From Hygrocybe punicea (lineage: Eukaryota > Basidiomycota > Agaricomycetes > Agaricales > Hygrophoraceae), in contig CAUVYJ010000021.1 of assembly GCA_963556145.1 (NCBI GenBank), forward strand, positions 1 through 22,764: a stretch of 22,764 nt of DNA. The letters run 5' to 3'. The notes under the pieces are model-generated. The model did not search any database. It had not been told where the DNA came from and was given only the letters and a program-made list of their open reading frames with translations. The position numbers and the translations under genes were made by a program. This document shows, piece after piece, positions 8,742-19,997 of this stretch (the first letter of the stretch is position 1; each line of letters opens with the position of its first letter).

Positions 8742-11700
8742 ATGCATTCCCAGCCTTCTGCATTCCCCGCCTTCCGGACCTCAATGGATCGTGATTCAGC
8801 ATTCTCTCAAACTTGTTACTGCGGTCAGACATTCCCACATTCGGGAGCACTCAAAGTTCATCAAAAGAGCTGCAAGAAAAGCAAAAATTGCTTATCTGGC
8901 GCACTTGCGAGAGCAAAACAAGCAATAGCGTCTAAAACACGCAGAGCCAACACGGTAGACTCAGACATAGCCACGACAGAGCCTTGTGCATATGATGTTG
9001 ATGGCCATTTGCAGGGAGAGACTGGCACGCTAGGTCCCGAACAACAAGAATGCACAGGGGTGCGAAGTAATGTTTCCTGGACTTGGAATCTCTCACATGT
9101 TACTTTTGTAGGGATCGGCTACTCCGGTGTCACCAGCGGCAGATGCTCGATTCGATGAAACAAGGCCCATAAAGCGTCGTAGACAACTTCCGTCTCGCTT
9201 TCGTGTGGCTTGTCTGAAGCTTCACGACAAGAAACTTAGGGATATTCTTCCAGAGGCCGTTCCCCCGTTACCGCCACCTGGCATAGACGACGCTGCTCTG
9301 GCGCCATCTCCAATTTTGCACCACCCCCTCCCTTATGAACAACAGCCTATTCCTTCCACGTCGCAGCTATTGCAATGCCACGGTCCTCGACTTCGCCGGG
9401 TCCTCGAAACTGCACAGAATTATTTTGGCCTTTTCCGACGCTATGTTGCTGAAAAGTTTCCAACTCATGATCCCGAAGCCGAGGTGAACACATTGACGTT
9501 GTCCAATATCGTTGACATGGGCTCAAATACTACGCATTCATCATCTGATGTTACTCAATCATTCGGTCCGTTTCCGAACAAGAGCTCATTCCGACTTGGT
9601 GATTGGTATTGGAATCATGGTGTTCGGAAGTCAAAAGAGGATTTCAAGGAACTTGTCAATATCATAGGTGCAGATGATTTCCAACCCGCCGAGGTCCGGA
9701 CAATGCAATGGGACAAAATTAATGCACAATTAGCAATCAACGACTGGGACAAGGGAGAATGGGTTGATGAGGATGCAGGATGGACATCTGTACCCGTCAC
9801 AATATCAGTACCCTTTCACCGCTTTACCGACAATCCAGGGATTAGGGACTATGCGGTCCCCGACTTCCATTATTGCCCTTTAGTATCCGTCATCAAGGAG
9901 AAGCTCGCAAAGCAAAGTGATCACCCACACTTCCACTATGAACCTTACGAGCTGCTTTGGCGGCCCCCCGGCAACGGGAACGAAGTCCGCGTGCACGGCG
10001 AATTATACACATCGCCAGCATTCATTGATGCCCATAATGAGCTGCAGAATTCTCCATGCGAAACTGGCTGTGACCTCCCACATGTAATTGTTGCACTGAT
10101 GTTCTGGTCGGACACAACCCATTTGACGACATTCGGAAACACAACACTTTGGCCCTTGTACATGTTTTTTGGAAACGAGTCAAAATATCGAAGATGTAAG
10201 CCATCATGCAATCTTTGCGAACACATTGCCTATTTCGAGAAGGTGAGCGTTCCACGCTACGCTGTTCCACGTCACTGCGGTATGGATGATCGTGTAGTTG
10301 CCAGATTCATTTAAGGACTTCGCAAAACAGCATACTGGCGACAAGAAGATGAAATGCGCGTTCATGACTCACTGTCACCATGAGTTACTTCACGCTCAGT
10401 GGAGAATCCTCCTCGATGAAGATTTTTGGGACGCTTATGAACACGGAATTGTGATCGAGTGTTGCGATGGGGTTTTGCGCAGGTTCTATCCTCGCATTTT
10501 CACTTATTCAGCAGACTATCCAGAGAAGTAAGGCTTGAAGTTTGGTTTCTTGTATCTGTCTAACTCTGTTTCAAGAATCCTCTTCGCTAGCATCCGAAAC
10601 AGGGGCAACTTCCCATGTCCTCGTTGTACAACTCCACTGAAAAGCACACATCTCACAGGCACAAAAGGAGATCGAGCCAGGCGAGTTAAGTTAGCTCGTG
10701 TCGATGACCAACATCGCCAATACAAGGTACTTCAAGCTCGAAAAGCCATCTATGAGCGAAACTTTGCCGTTGACAGTGCCCCCATGGAGCGGCTCCTCAA
10801 AACTCAATCTCTTGTTCCCACTTGTGTAGGTTAACATACATGTATCATCGCTTGATAGCTGCTCAAATGTCTGTTGTAGAATGCTTTTTCAGAGCAACTC
10901 TCTCGATTCAGTTTCAACTTTTTCTTGTTGTTTCTGATCGACCTCTTGCATGAGATTGAGCTTGGAATGTGGAAGATGTTGTTTATCCATCTTCTTCGAA
11001 TACTAGAGGCTGCTGGTGAACACTTAATCCATGAACTAGATCGACGGTGACTTTTTATTATCTTTCTTGTTTTGTATGTCTTACACATCTCTGCAGCTTT
11101 CGATTAATTCCAACTTTTGGCAGAGATACGATCAGACGATTCACATCCAACACCTCGGAACTGAAGCAAATGGCTGCACGGAATTACGAGGACTTTCTAC
11201 AAGTTAGTCACTTCACATCCTTGGTGATAGCGTGCTGACTTCTATTGGTATTTCATAGTGTGCTATCCCCGTTTTTGACGGTTTATTACCGGAACCCCAC
11301 AATGGGAATGTCCTCCAACTTCTCTTTACCTTCACTCACTGGCATGGTCTTGCCAAATTACGAATGCACACTGACACCACACTTGCTGTCCTTGATAACG
11401 AAACAACCACCCTTGGTGAACAGCTTTGCCATTTTCAGTCCGTAACCTGCTCCGCTTATTCAACCAGTGAATTAAAACGTGAAATGGCTGCAAGAAAGCG
11501 GCGTGAGAGCAGGCGACAATCAAAAGTCGGTTCGTCGTTGAACATTCGAGAGAAAAATCAACGCCGGCCAAAAACATTCAATCTAAACACTTACAAGGCT
11601 CACTCGTTCGGAGATTATGTGGCAACAATCAAGAGATACGGTACTACTGATTCGTACACTACCGAAATTGTGTGTTGCTACATTTTCTAGATCGCGCATA

Positions 11701-13139
11701 TTGACCTGTTACATTGTCACAGGGCGAACTTGAACATCGAAATCCCAAAGCTCAATTCTGTAGGACGAGTAAAAAGAAATTTACCAGACAATTAGCTCAA
11801 ATCGAACGCCGGCAAGCCCGCATCAGAGCCATACGCCAAAAGCTCTCACATAACGCATCTCTTGGTGCGGAACCGGTGTTAAACAGCCCTGATGCTCACC
11901 ACCATATTGGAGTCGCTGAGAATCACCCAATACACATTGGTTCATTCTTGCGAAGTCATACCGAAGATCCAGCAGTGAAGGTAAATTTTCACATTATTTT
12001 ACAAAACACTAAGCGAATCACTTCACAACAGAACTTTTGGTCGAAGCTCAAGAAACACCTACTACCTCGCATAAAAAATGTTCTGGATACCGAAAGGCAA
12101 GCTAGAAATGACCTAACGTCATTGAACCACTCCCAGCCGATTCCGGCACTTGACGACGTGGCAGAAGTTAATGGTATACACTTCAAAGGTGATCGGATGT
12201 ACCAACACCATATTATGAGGATAAACTTTACCACATATGATGTACGGCGTGGTCAGGATACGATTAACCCACGAACAGATCACCACAACATTATGCTCCT
12301 TGCTTCCCAAGATGCAACTACACCAAATCACGAGTATATCTATGCACGTGTTCTTGGCATATTTCATGTCAACGTTGTCTACAGTGGACCAGGCATGTTG
12401 GATTATCGTGCTCGATGGATGGAATTCCTGTGGGTGTGCTATTATCAGAATTTGGATGATGACTCGGAGCCGGTCAATATAGGTTGGGCCAACGCTCGGC
12501 TCAATCGGTTGGAATTTCCGCCCATGAGCGAAGAAGATTCATTCGGTTTCATCGATCCAGCGCATGTACTATGCAGCTGTCATCTGGTTCCGAAATTTGC
12601 GGCTGGGATGCGGCATCCAGATGGGCATGGCATTTCAGAGTGTGCCCGAGATGTAAATGATTGGCATCAGTATTACGTTCTTCGGTGAGTAGTCAATTCG
12701 AGTGATTTTTCATCTGCTGTATGATGCAATTTGCAGCTTTGTCGATAGAGATATGCTTATGCGCTTCCATTGGGGCCTTGCAGTGGGACACATGTATACC
12801 CACATGACAGAGCCCACTCTGGCTCAACACAACGACATGCCTCCGTCCCCTGTTCTTGCCGATTGCGATGATAATGCTGTTGATGCAGAAGATATCAATT
12901 ATCTCGATATCCCCAATGGTGACGCCGCCTCCGATGAGGACAAGGGAGATGACGAGGACGATGAAAAGGAGGAGGAGGAGGAGGAGGAGGAGGAGGAGGA
13001 GGAGGAGGAGAATAGCGAGGGCTCGGATGCGGATTGGGACGAGGATGAAGAAGCTGAAGATGAGGACTACAGTGACAGGGAACTCCTTGCGATGGCGGAA
13101 ATGTATGGCGACACACAAGATTTGGATATGTATGAGTAG
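8742..13139 (+). CDS. Plavaka transposase, complete ten-exon gene
   Basis: Ten exons join without a stop into 1,308 residues: 8742-9059, 9112-10242, 10298-10527, 10576-10825, 10880-11046, 11097-11202, 11259-11669, 11723-11980, 12032-12684 and 12737-13139. Introns are 48-56 nt, all GT-AG, and every phase matches. Residues 25-44 form a C-x-C-x12-H-x3-C zinc finger, followed by a basic patch (RPIKRRRQLPSRFR, about 124-137). The core has YELLWRPPGNGNEVRVHGEL, ALMFWSDTTHLTTFG (Asp about 440) and FGNESKYRR. A DLLHEIELG motif lies near 664-672, then the RLIPTFGRDTIRR, HWHGLAKLRMH and FNLNTYKAHSFGDY blocks, IERRQARIR, and DPAHVLCSCHL with FVDRDMLMRFHWGLAVGH near the end. These are the expected Plavaka blocks in order. 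The C-terminus is acidic with a poly-Glu run. The first intron uses a GTGCGA donor and is the least certain. The 11981-12031 intron is 51 nt and stop-free, so unspliced mRNA would also be in frame; the family consensus supports removing it. Likely an active or recently active transposase. Confidence 0.9.
12968..13011 (+). repeat. GAG microsatellite encoding poly-Glu
   Basis: Fourteen or so GAG codons in a row in the last Plavaka exon give a poly-Glu run around residues 1252-1266, in an acidic tail. Length is likely to vary between copies. Confidence 0.85.
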
Positions 13140-13304
13140 CGATCTATTCACAAATCTCAGTCTCAAGTTGGCACATTTGCTAAATTACTTTAAGTTGTGT
13201 GGGGCATTTATTGGACTCAGAAGGCTGAGTTGTTGTAATATGCGATGCATGGCCAGCTTCTGGCTGTTGATGGACTTGGAATTGCCGGAATAACCACCTA
13301 ATCA
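13140..13304. other. 3' flank of the Plavaka gene
   Basis: Follows the Plavaka stop and presumably includes its 3' UTR. No terminal inverted repeat partner to the 8412-8741 region was found by eye. Confidence 0.4.
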
Positions 13305-13903
13305 TCATAATGCTAGGCCCAGAGCCGCCTGTTGGTTATATGTATGCTTCGCCATCCGGATACCATCCGCTCTGCCAGTGAGCGAAAAAAGGGGGCTGTG
13401 GTTTTGATGAATATCGCATTCCAATTGCAACTGGGATAGGTAAGTAAAATTCCATGAGGGTACGACATCCTTCGCAACTAATTTGCTCTCAATAGCGCTA
13501 GTTTTAACTATCCGACCCTGAATGAACATTCCCTTCCCCCTCAAATACATTTCCCATATCAAATAACTACCTATGTTTCACATCAGAGGGCGCAACCTCA
13601 ACTCTTAATCGCCGATCGTTGACATAAATATCAACACGGTGATTGCCCTTGCAGCACGATAAGCTATTAAAATTGGCCATCATATGAATAACTTACTATT
13701 TGTGTCAATGTCACGTATGTCCCCCAGTACACTTGGTTAACGTAACGCACTCTGACAAGGTTGCCTTCCTGCATGTTCGACGTGAGTATACTGCCAGTGC
13801 ACTGCCGCAATACCCCGATCACGAACCTCGAACTGGGCAGTGCGACGACCAGTGATGGAAGCAGACACTGCACGTCGAGCCGATCGTGTGGACTAGGTAA
13901 CGG
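13305..13903 (-). pseudogene. uncertain minus-strand coding fragments
   Basis: Two stretches look coding-like on the minus strand. One (about 13903-13690) reads LDVQCLLPSLVVALPSSRF through RVRYVNQVYWGTYVTLTQI. The other (about 13660-13400) reads NHRVDIYVNDRRLRVEVAP, then after an intron-like GTAGTT...TTCAG gap, IVKTSAIESKLVAKDVV and PSWNFTYLSQ. The last part faintly resembles the K-T...P-x-W-N pattern of a C2 domain, but this is weak. The pieces do not join in one clean frame. I do not recognise the gene and cannot exclude that these are chance open frames. Confidence 0.25.
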
Positions 13904-13939
13904 TTAACTAAATATACCGCAAAGGTAAATGAGACTCAC

Positions 13940-15110
13940 CGTAGATTTCAAGTTAGCTTTAGGCATTTGGTCACGGTGCTGAGAAAGGAGCAGATGGTGG
14001 GAAAGACGTATACTCACAGTGAGTCTTGTGTTATTTCCCCATCCAACGACTCGGAATCCAGCACCATTGACTTTCAAAACGATCCATCTCAAAGCTTTGC
14101 CAGAACCCCTTCTATCTGCGCCATATATGTTTACCTGCGCGAATTTGGAGCCAGACGTCTAACTGAAGTGCTCCTCCACTGCGACTTTGGTCACTCGATC
14201 CGCCTCCCACGCGATCGCATTTGTCCACCTGTATGTCAACAAAAAGAGTGTGCCCAATTTACTTCTCTTTGATCTGCAGGTTCCCAATCGGTTACACTAT
14301 GTGCTGTGGATTCAAGACATCATTCGTATAACTGGTAGCCAGGACGGAGTGCACATCAGAGGGATCGACATGTATGCCCAGCTGACTTTTTTTACTGTTT
14401 GTTCTCCGTCTCACGTACGCTGATGAGAGGAACCGGAGCATCTGCCATATATCCGCTTTTGGCCTGCAAGATTGAGCCAGGCTGGACTTTCGCTGCCACG
14501 GGTACTTCGTTCTTTCATGCATCTACACGTGCCTAACGACTGCTTCTGTCCAGATATCGACGAGGCTTCAATTCAAAATGCTCAAATGAATATCGAGTCC
14601 AATAATCTTCAAAACCGAATCACGATTACGGCGGCAACGTCGGGCAGGCCCATCTTCTACCACTATCCTTGGATTCAAGTTCCACGTTTGTGCGGGCAAC
14701 TCATCAATTTTGTGTTGTTCTTACCCACACACTCTCTCTAACTAGATTTGATTTTACGATGTGCAATCCTCCATTTTATAGCAGTGCGGAGGATGTGGCA
14801 AAATCGGCAGAAGCAAAAGAATTGGGGCTGAGCGTGGTGCGGATCACAATTTCTGTGATATTTCCTTTGTACCCTCCTTGATCAGATTTGTACGGGAGCC
14901 GATGTGGAGATGATCATTCCAGGTGGCGAAAGCACTTTTGTGTGTCAGATGGTTCGCGAGAGTCTCAGTCATGACACTCAGTGCGTCGTTTCCATCTTGG
15001 TTCTGTTGTCAAGGAGTGCTCAAGTGCAAAATTACGCCATTTCCAGTTTGACTGGATTCGAGGCCGGGACAGGGCCATGTATGAAAGCTTTTGTAGCCAT
15101 ATCAATTGAA
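13940..15110 (+). pseudogene. METTL16-type RNA N6-adenosine methyltransferase, decayed
   Basis: Exon pieces follow the METTL16 (Methyltransf_10) order. STIDFQNDPSQ (about 14070) is followed by RRLTEVLLHCDFG and PRDRICPPV (to 14230), VPNRLHYVLWIQDIIR (14280-14371), then GIDIGTGASAIYPLL, the SAM-binding loop, made only by splicing 14371 to 14428. FAATDIDEASIQNAQMNIES follows (across an intron 14502-14553), then FDFTMCNPPFYSSAEDVA with the catalytic NPPF (about 14750), and CTGADVEMIIPGGESTFVC (from about 14885). Known homologues methylate U6 snRNA and other RNAs. This copy looks broken: the exon ending near 14692 and the NPPF exon do not join in phase, a donor after about 14094 is missing, and after ESLSHDTQ the conserved stretch before NYAIS is about 25 residues short. 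Beyond 15050 the expected F-V-Q-G-Q-T-R-R-W block has dissolved into frame-shifted remnants. The N-terminal part is poorly defined. Confidence 0.7.
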
Positions 15111-15391
15111 AAGTGGCATCTGGACTCGCACATGGAAGGATCTGAAGCGCAATCTAATGGCAAAAATTTGCCTAACCGGTGGTTCTCGCTGAGTGGGACA
15201 CCAGGTGTAGAAGCAGATGTCCGCAATGGCACAAGTCCAGTGTGTTTGGGGCATCCATGCTCGACGTATGCCTCCATTGGCAAGAAAAGTGAAACCGTTA
15301 TTAATGTGACACTGTGGTTGCTATTTCCGACATACCAACGTTGGATATCGTACACAGCGTAAGCCTCCAGCCTACCTCGTCCCCAGACCAC
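15111..15391. other. decayed 3' sequence past the methyltransferase remnant
   Basis: A plus-strand frame stays open to 15362 but the translation has no recognisable motif. It is best read as the eroded tail of the methyltransferase remnant or unrelated filler. Confidence 0.4.
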
Positions 15392-16024
15392 TCAGTCTCC
15401 ATGCCATCGCCCTCCTAAAAGCCGGGTGCGCCCCAGACACCATAGGGTAAAAATCATGATTTTCCTGAGAATACACGACTGAAATCTGGCCGGGACCATC
15501 TGGAAGCGCTTTGTCAAGCGTATAACGCTCATAGCGCGCTCGTGTCTGGCTGCGGCATAATCATAATCCCGGAGGACCTTGTCATCGTCATCGTGCGACT
15601 TGGCTAATTTGAGATGCTGTGCCAAGACAGCAGCGAGGCCGATAGCGTCACGGATGCCTAGGTTCATACCTTGTCCGCCAGCGGGTGAATGAATGTGTGC
15701 GGCACTTTGATCATCAGCCGCCGAACCAGTATCACCTCTGAACCGAACGAAGAAGTGTTCAGCAATGGCGGCATGGGATTTGTACCGCGTCGACCAAATA
15801 GCCTGCGATACTTGAATCGGATTGGGATTTACGGAAGGACCCAAAGATAAATGGCTTGGACCGTATTTATTCAATGCAGATTGGACGTAGGGTGTCGGTG
15901 GAGAGTGGGGACTCGGAGGGATGCCATCCTTGGTTGGAACATTGCAGATAAAACGATACACCGGTGTGTCTGGAGATCGTTCGAGTGCCTCAGGGGAAGG
16001 ACCGGACACTGCTTCCCAAGGCAA
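15392..16024 (-). pseudogene. FAD-dependent monooxygenase, C-terminal fragment
   Basis: About 210 residues matching the C-terminal half of group A flavoprotein monooxygenases (FAD_binding_3 type). Visible blocks are VYRFICNVPTKDGIPPSP, a substrate-side segment ending VSQAIWSTRYKSHAAIAEHF, then AHIHSPAGGQGMNLGIRDAI, the conserved FAD-contact region. The N-terminal Rossmann part with G-x-G-x-x-G is missing: upstream of 16024 the DNA becomes AT-rich repeat, so the gene is 5'-truncated and no ATG is evident. The segment just before AHIHSP reads DDQSA where the family has V-G-D-A, so the GD motif Asp is lost. After the core, ARHERAMSVIRLTKRFQ matches the family's helical tail. Function in this copy is unlikely. 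Confidence 0.75.
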
Positions 16025-16481
16025 TGGGATGAGAAGGCTAAATATTTATTTACCACTTCCGAAGTCATAATGATATTTATTTATCAGAATGATATCATAA
16101 TTCTCTGCCGGCAGTACTGTTATGCTGGTAAATGCTAAAATGATGCCAATATGGCACTGAAATGATAAGGGCTTCCCCCAGTTGTATCATTATGCTGGTA
16201 AATGCTAAAATGATGCCAATATGGCACTGAAATGATAATAATAGATATCCATATAACAGGATGACATGGTATGACCTAATCCTAATACAATTCTGGGCCA
16301 TTGTAAGACTAGATAATAGCCATCCAGGCTGATTAGCAATTGTCAACTCCGCCTGGCCATATCAGTGTCTCCACGTTTTCCTGATGATCCTCTAAGTCTT
16401 TCTCGCACCATTGTCACGCTTCACCCTCAGTAAAAACGAATATTCAAGTGAAGTCATGTGAAATCAGGTCAAAGTCGACCC
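16025..16481. other. AT-rich non-coding region with repeats
   Basis: Separates the truncated monooxygenase from the hypothetical gene downstream. Apart from the 48-bp repeat pair, I see no gene. Confidence 0.5.
16121..16238. repeat. 48-bp direct repeat pair, 70-bp period
   Basis: An identical 48-bp unit occurs at 16121-16168 and 16191-16238, starting TATGCTGGTAAATGCTAAAA and ending CACTGAAATGATAA. The 22-bp spacer includes GGGCTTCCCCCAG. The unit carries short inverted TCATTAT/ATAATGA-like bits. It sits where the monooxygenase gene is truncated. Confidence 0.85.
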
Positions 16482-17166
16482 ATGGTCAATTATAGTCAAC
16501 TTGTAGTCTGCAAAACGTCAAAGTTTGTTACATCCAGGTACCGCAACTATTTCCCATCAAATTTAGTCAAGGTAAAGTACAACTTTAGTCCGACACGCAA
16601 CTTATATTCGTGTGTCCGCATGCTCGAGCATCAGACCATGTTTTCACTAAGTTCTACAACGTTGCCACATTCCGCTCAGCTCGAGATGACGAATGTGAGT
16701 TCATTTTTATCTATCCTTTCGTTACTACATGCTGATTTCTCCTCAGTGCACCCCGTCTCAGGCACCTACTCAGAACACCAGCAACTCTGTGTCCGCCTTA
16801 GAATTGCAGGCATCGTTGAGCACCGACGACGACGCTCTTGGTGCCAGTGATGCGCTGTCTCCCGTGCTTCAGCTTTCAGGATGGTCCTCGGCCAGTGATA
16901 CCCAGGAACTGCAGGAACCACTACTCGGTGGTCAGGTTCCATCCACATCGGCCATTCCTTGCGGATCGTCCACAGCACCTCGGAAGCAATTCCCGGCCCC
17001 CAAGTCCGCCTATGGCGCTGCCATTGGTCGCACTGCGACGATATTAATTGAATAGGTACATTGGTCTCGCGCACTGATATTAACAATCTCATCTGGTGTT
17101 CTTTTGCAGCGTATTTTATTCCAGTTGCTGTTGATTTCTGTCTGTTGCGTAATTGGCTTCGCTTAA
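16482..17166 (+). pseudogene. hypothetical gene, possibly a tail-anchored protein broken by a stop
   Basis: Two exons (about 16482-16694 and 16747-17055) join in phase 0 across a 52-nt GTGAGT...CAG intron, giving about 173 residues. The start is uncertain; ATGs at 16482 and 16620 are both possible. The second exon is Ser/Pro/Gln-rich and acidic, with SALELQASLSTDDDALG and PRKQFPAPKSAYGAAIGR. I recognise no domain. TAG at 17053-17055 is followed at once by a GTACAT donor-like sequence, and a TTTTGCAG acceptor at 17109 opens a frame reading RILFQLLLISVCCVIGFA before TAA (17164-17166), a good membrane-spanning tail. A parent reading CAG at the exon end would make one protein with a C-terminal membrane anchor. 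That is inference; the simple reading is a soluble protein ending at 17055. Confidence 0.4.
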
Positions 17167-17796
17167 ATAAAGTTATTAGTGCTTTCAGTATTTCTCTGAG
17201 ATGAAATGTTTCAAAGATATATGAATCCCATATGTGATTTGTTTCTTAGCCCCTGAATGAACTTCATGCATAAATGGAAATGTAGAAGAGTAATTGGATT
17301 ATAAGAACTCCACCTGCAGGCTCTGGCAATGGTGGACAAAGGCAAGGGTTGCTTGGGAATGCTTAAAACAAAAAGCCCCATTACTGGACAAAAAAGAGAC
17401 ATTAGTGGCCAAATTCAAAATCTTACTGTTTGGCCAACAAGTGGAGTTCTGAGAGCTTCAATATAGATGAGGGGAAATTCAAATGACAGGAGATGGCTTA
17501 GATAATTTGGTTAAGAGGTTAATGGAGCAGTCTGAATAAGTGTTACCCCCATGGTGTCTAGTGTAACTGACTTGCAATAAATGTGTTGCATCCAACATGC
17601 CAATTTATACAAGAAAATGAAAAGGTGCTTAGCCGCTGGGAACATTTGGGAAAGGCCACACGTTATAGTGGAGGAGCGATGAACCATGTTGGAGCCATGG
17701 ATAATATTACCCCACTTATCAAATGTAGATGGGCATGTTTGCATCTTATATGCTCTTGCTACCCGACTCTGGGGTACATCTGGAACGTGCCAAAAA
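17167..17796. other. non-coding region, no gene recognised
   Basis: AT-rich, with no frame showing recognisable motifs. Minus-strand open frames in 17511-17790 lie 3' of the Rpt2 remnant and look like its read-through. Confidence 0.5.
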
Positions 17797-19092
<1,296 letters not shown>

Positions 19093-19782
19093 TGGTCCAG
19101 AGTCCGGACATAAACATTCAATGCAATGCCCCCCAGTTTGGAATGCCCCAATGGCAGAAAACAGCTGTAAAAGTGAATGTGTGGGCCATACATAGTGCTG
19201 TGTTAGAGGTGTTATTGGGATTCTGATGGGTCAAGTCAGCATGTAGTTAGTCAGTAGTGATAAACCTCCAATTGCAATAGACTTTAGTGAGCATTATAAC
19301 TATCCTGTCAATGTTCTTATCACTGAGACAAGATGATGCAATGGTCATTGACTGATCCTTTTTGGCAGCTTGGTCAAATATTTATCTGTGAGGGAATGCT
19401 TTTTGGGTGTTAAAATATGGGACAGGGTGCAGCACAATATTGTGGTGGAACCACTAAAGCTGATTCAATGAAAAATTTGGTTTCTATGAATTTCATTTGC
19501 CTTCTATTTTTAAATATATTTTCACTGAATTTACTGAACCTTCAGATTGATAAAAGTTCTATGGACCATTTATCATTTTTAACTGAACCATGGCAAAACT
19601 AATTCACAAGGCTCAACTGTCCCATCAGATTGTAGCATCTTGGTATTCGCATGCTTTCTCCTTGCTTGGTTTGTCATGTTGGTGAGTTTTGTCTACCGTC
19701 TTGGATATATTGAATAGCCACACAGTTGATATCCATCTTGTAAAAATGCAGAGATAGTTGGGAGAATCATAATTTCAAATTT
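19093..19782. other. non-coding region, no gene recognised
   Basis: AT-rich sequence between the Rpt2 remnant and the Tnp2 gene. The first exon(s) of Rpt2 would be expected here but I do not see them. The plus-strand frame near 19417 has no support. Confidence 0.5.
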
Positions 19783-19939
19783 CACATGGAAACAAAAGCC
19801 TCTTCAAATAGAATTTTAGACTACACAGTCACAAAAAGAGAAAGTTATGAATTAAAGAATGTACACATGGAAACAAAAGCCTCTTCAAATAGAATTTGTA
19901 GACTACACAGTTACAGAAAGAGAAAGTTATGAATTAAAG
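19783..19939. repeat. tandem duplication, 81-bp period
   Basis: A 75-76-bp unit starting CACATGGAAACAAAAGCCTC and ending GAATTAAAG occurs at 19783-19857 and 19864-19939. The copies differ by one indel and two transitions. It lies immediately 3' of the Tnp2 gene and could be part of that element's subterminal region. Confidence 0.9.
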
Positions 19940-19997
19940 CTAGTATAAGTTTTAGATATTTAAAAGTAAATTGTCATAGGCCATACTCCAAGCACTA

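Noticed and set aside
8656..8928. Plus-strand frame starting at 8656 as an alternative start for the Plavaka gene
   Set aside because: It is in a different frame from the zinc finger and lacks the Cys/His residues; the 8742 frame carries them.
2409..13139. A TET/JBP dioxygenase, sometimes found with KDZ transposons in mushrooms
   Set aside because: I looked for a His-x-Asp dioxygenase core in the genes between 2409 and 13139 and saw none.
8582..13147. 10-bp direct repeat AGCGATCTAT at 8582-8591 and 13138-13147, as a target duplication for a Plavaka element
   Set aside because: The right copy overlaps the Plavaka stop codon, no inverted repeats accompany it, and a 10-bp match within these flanks could arise by chance.
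12693..13166. Minus-strand frame with long Leu run
   Set aside because: Antisense reading of the GAG repeat in the last Plavaka exon.
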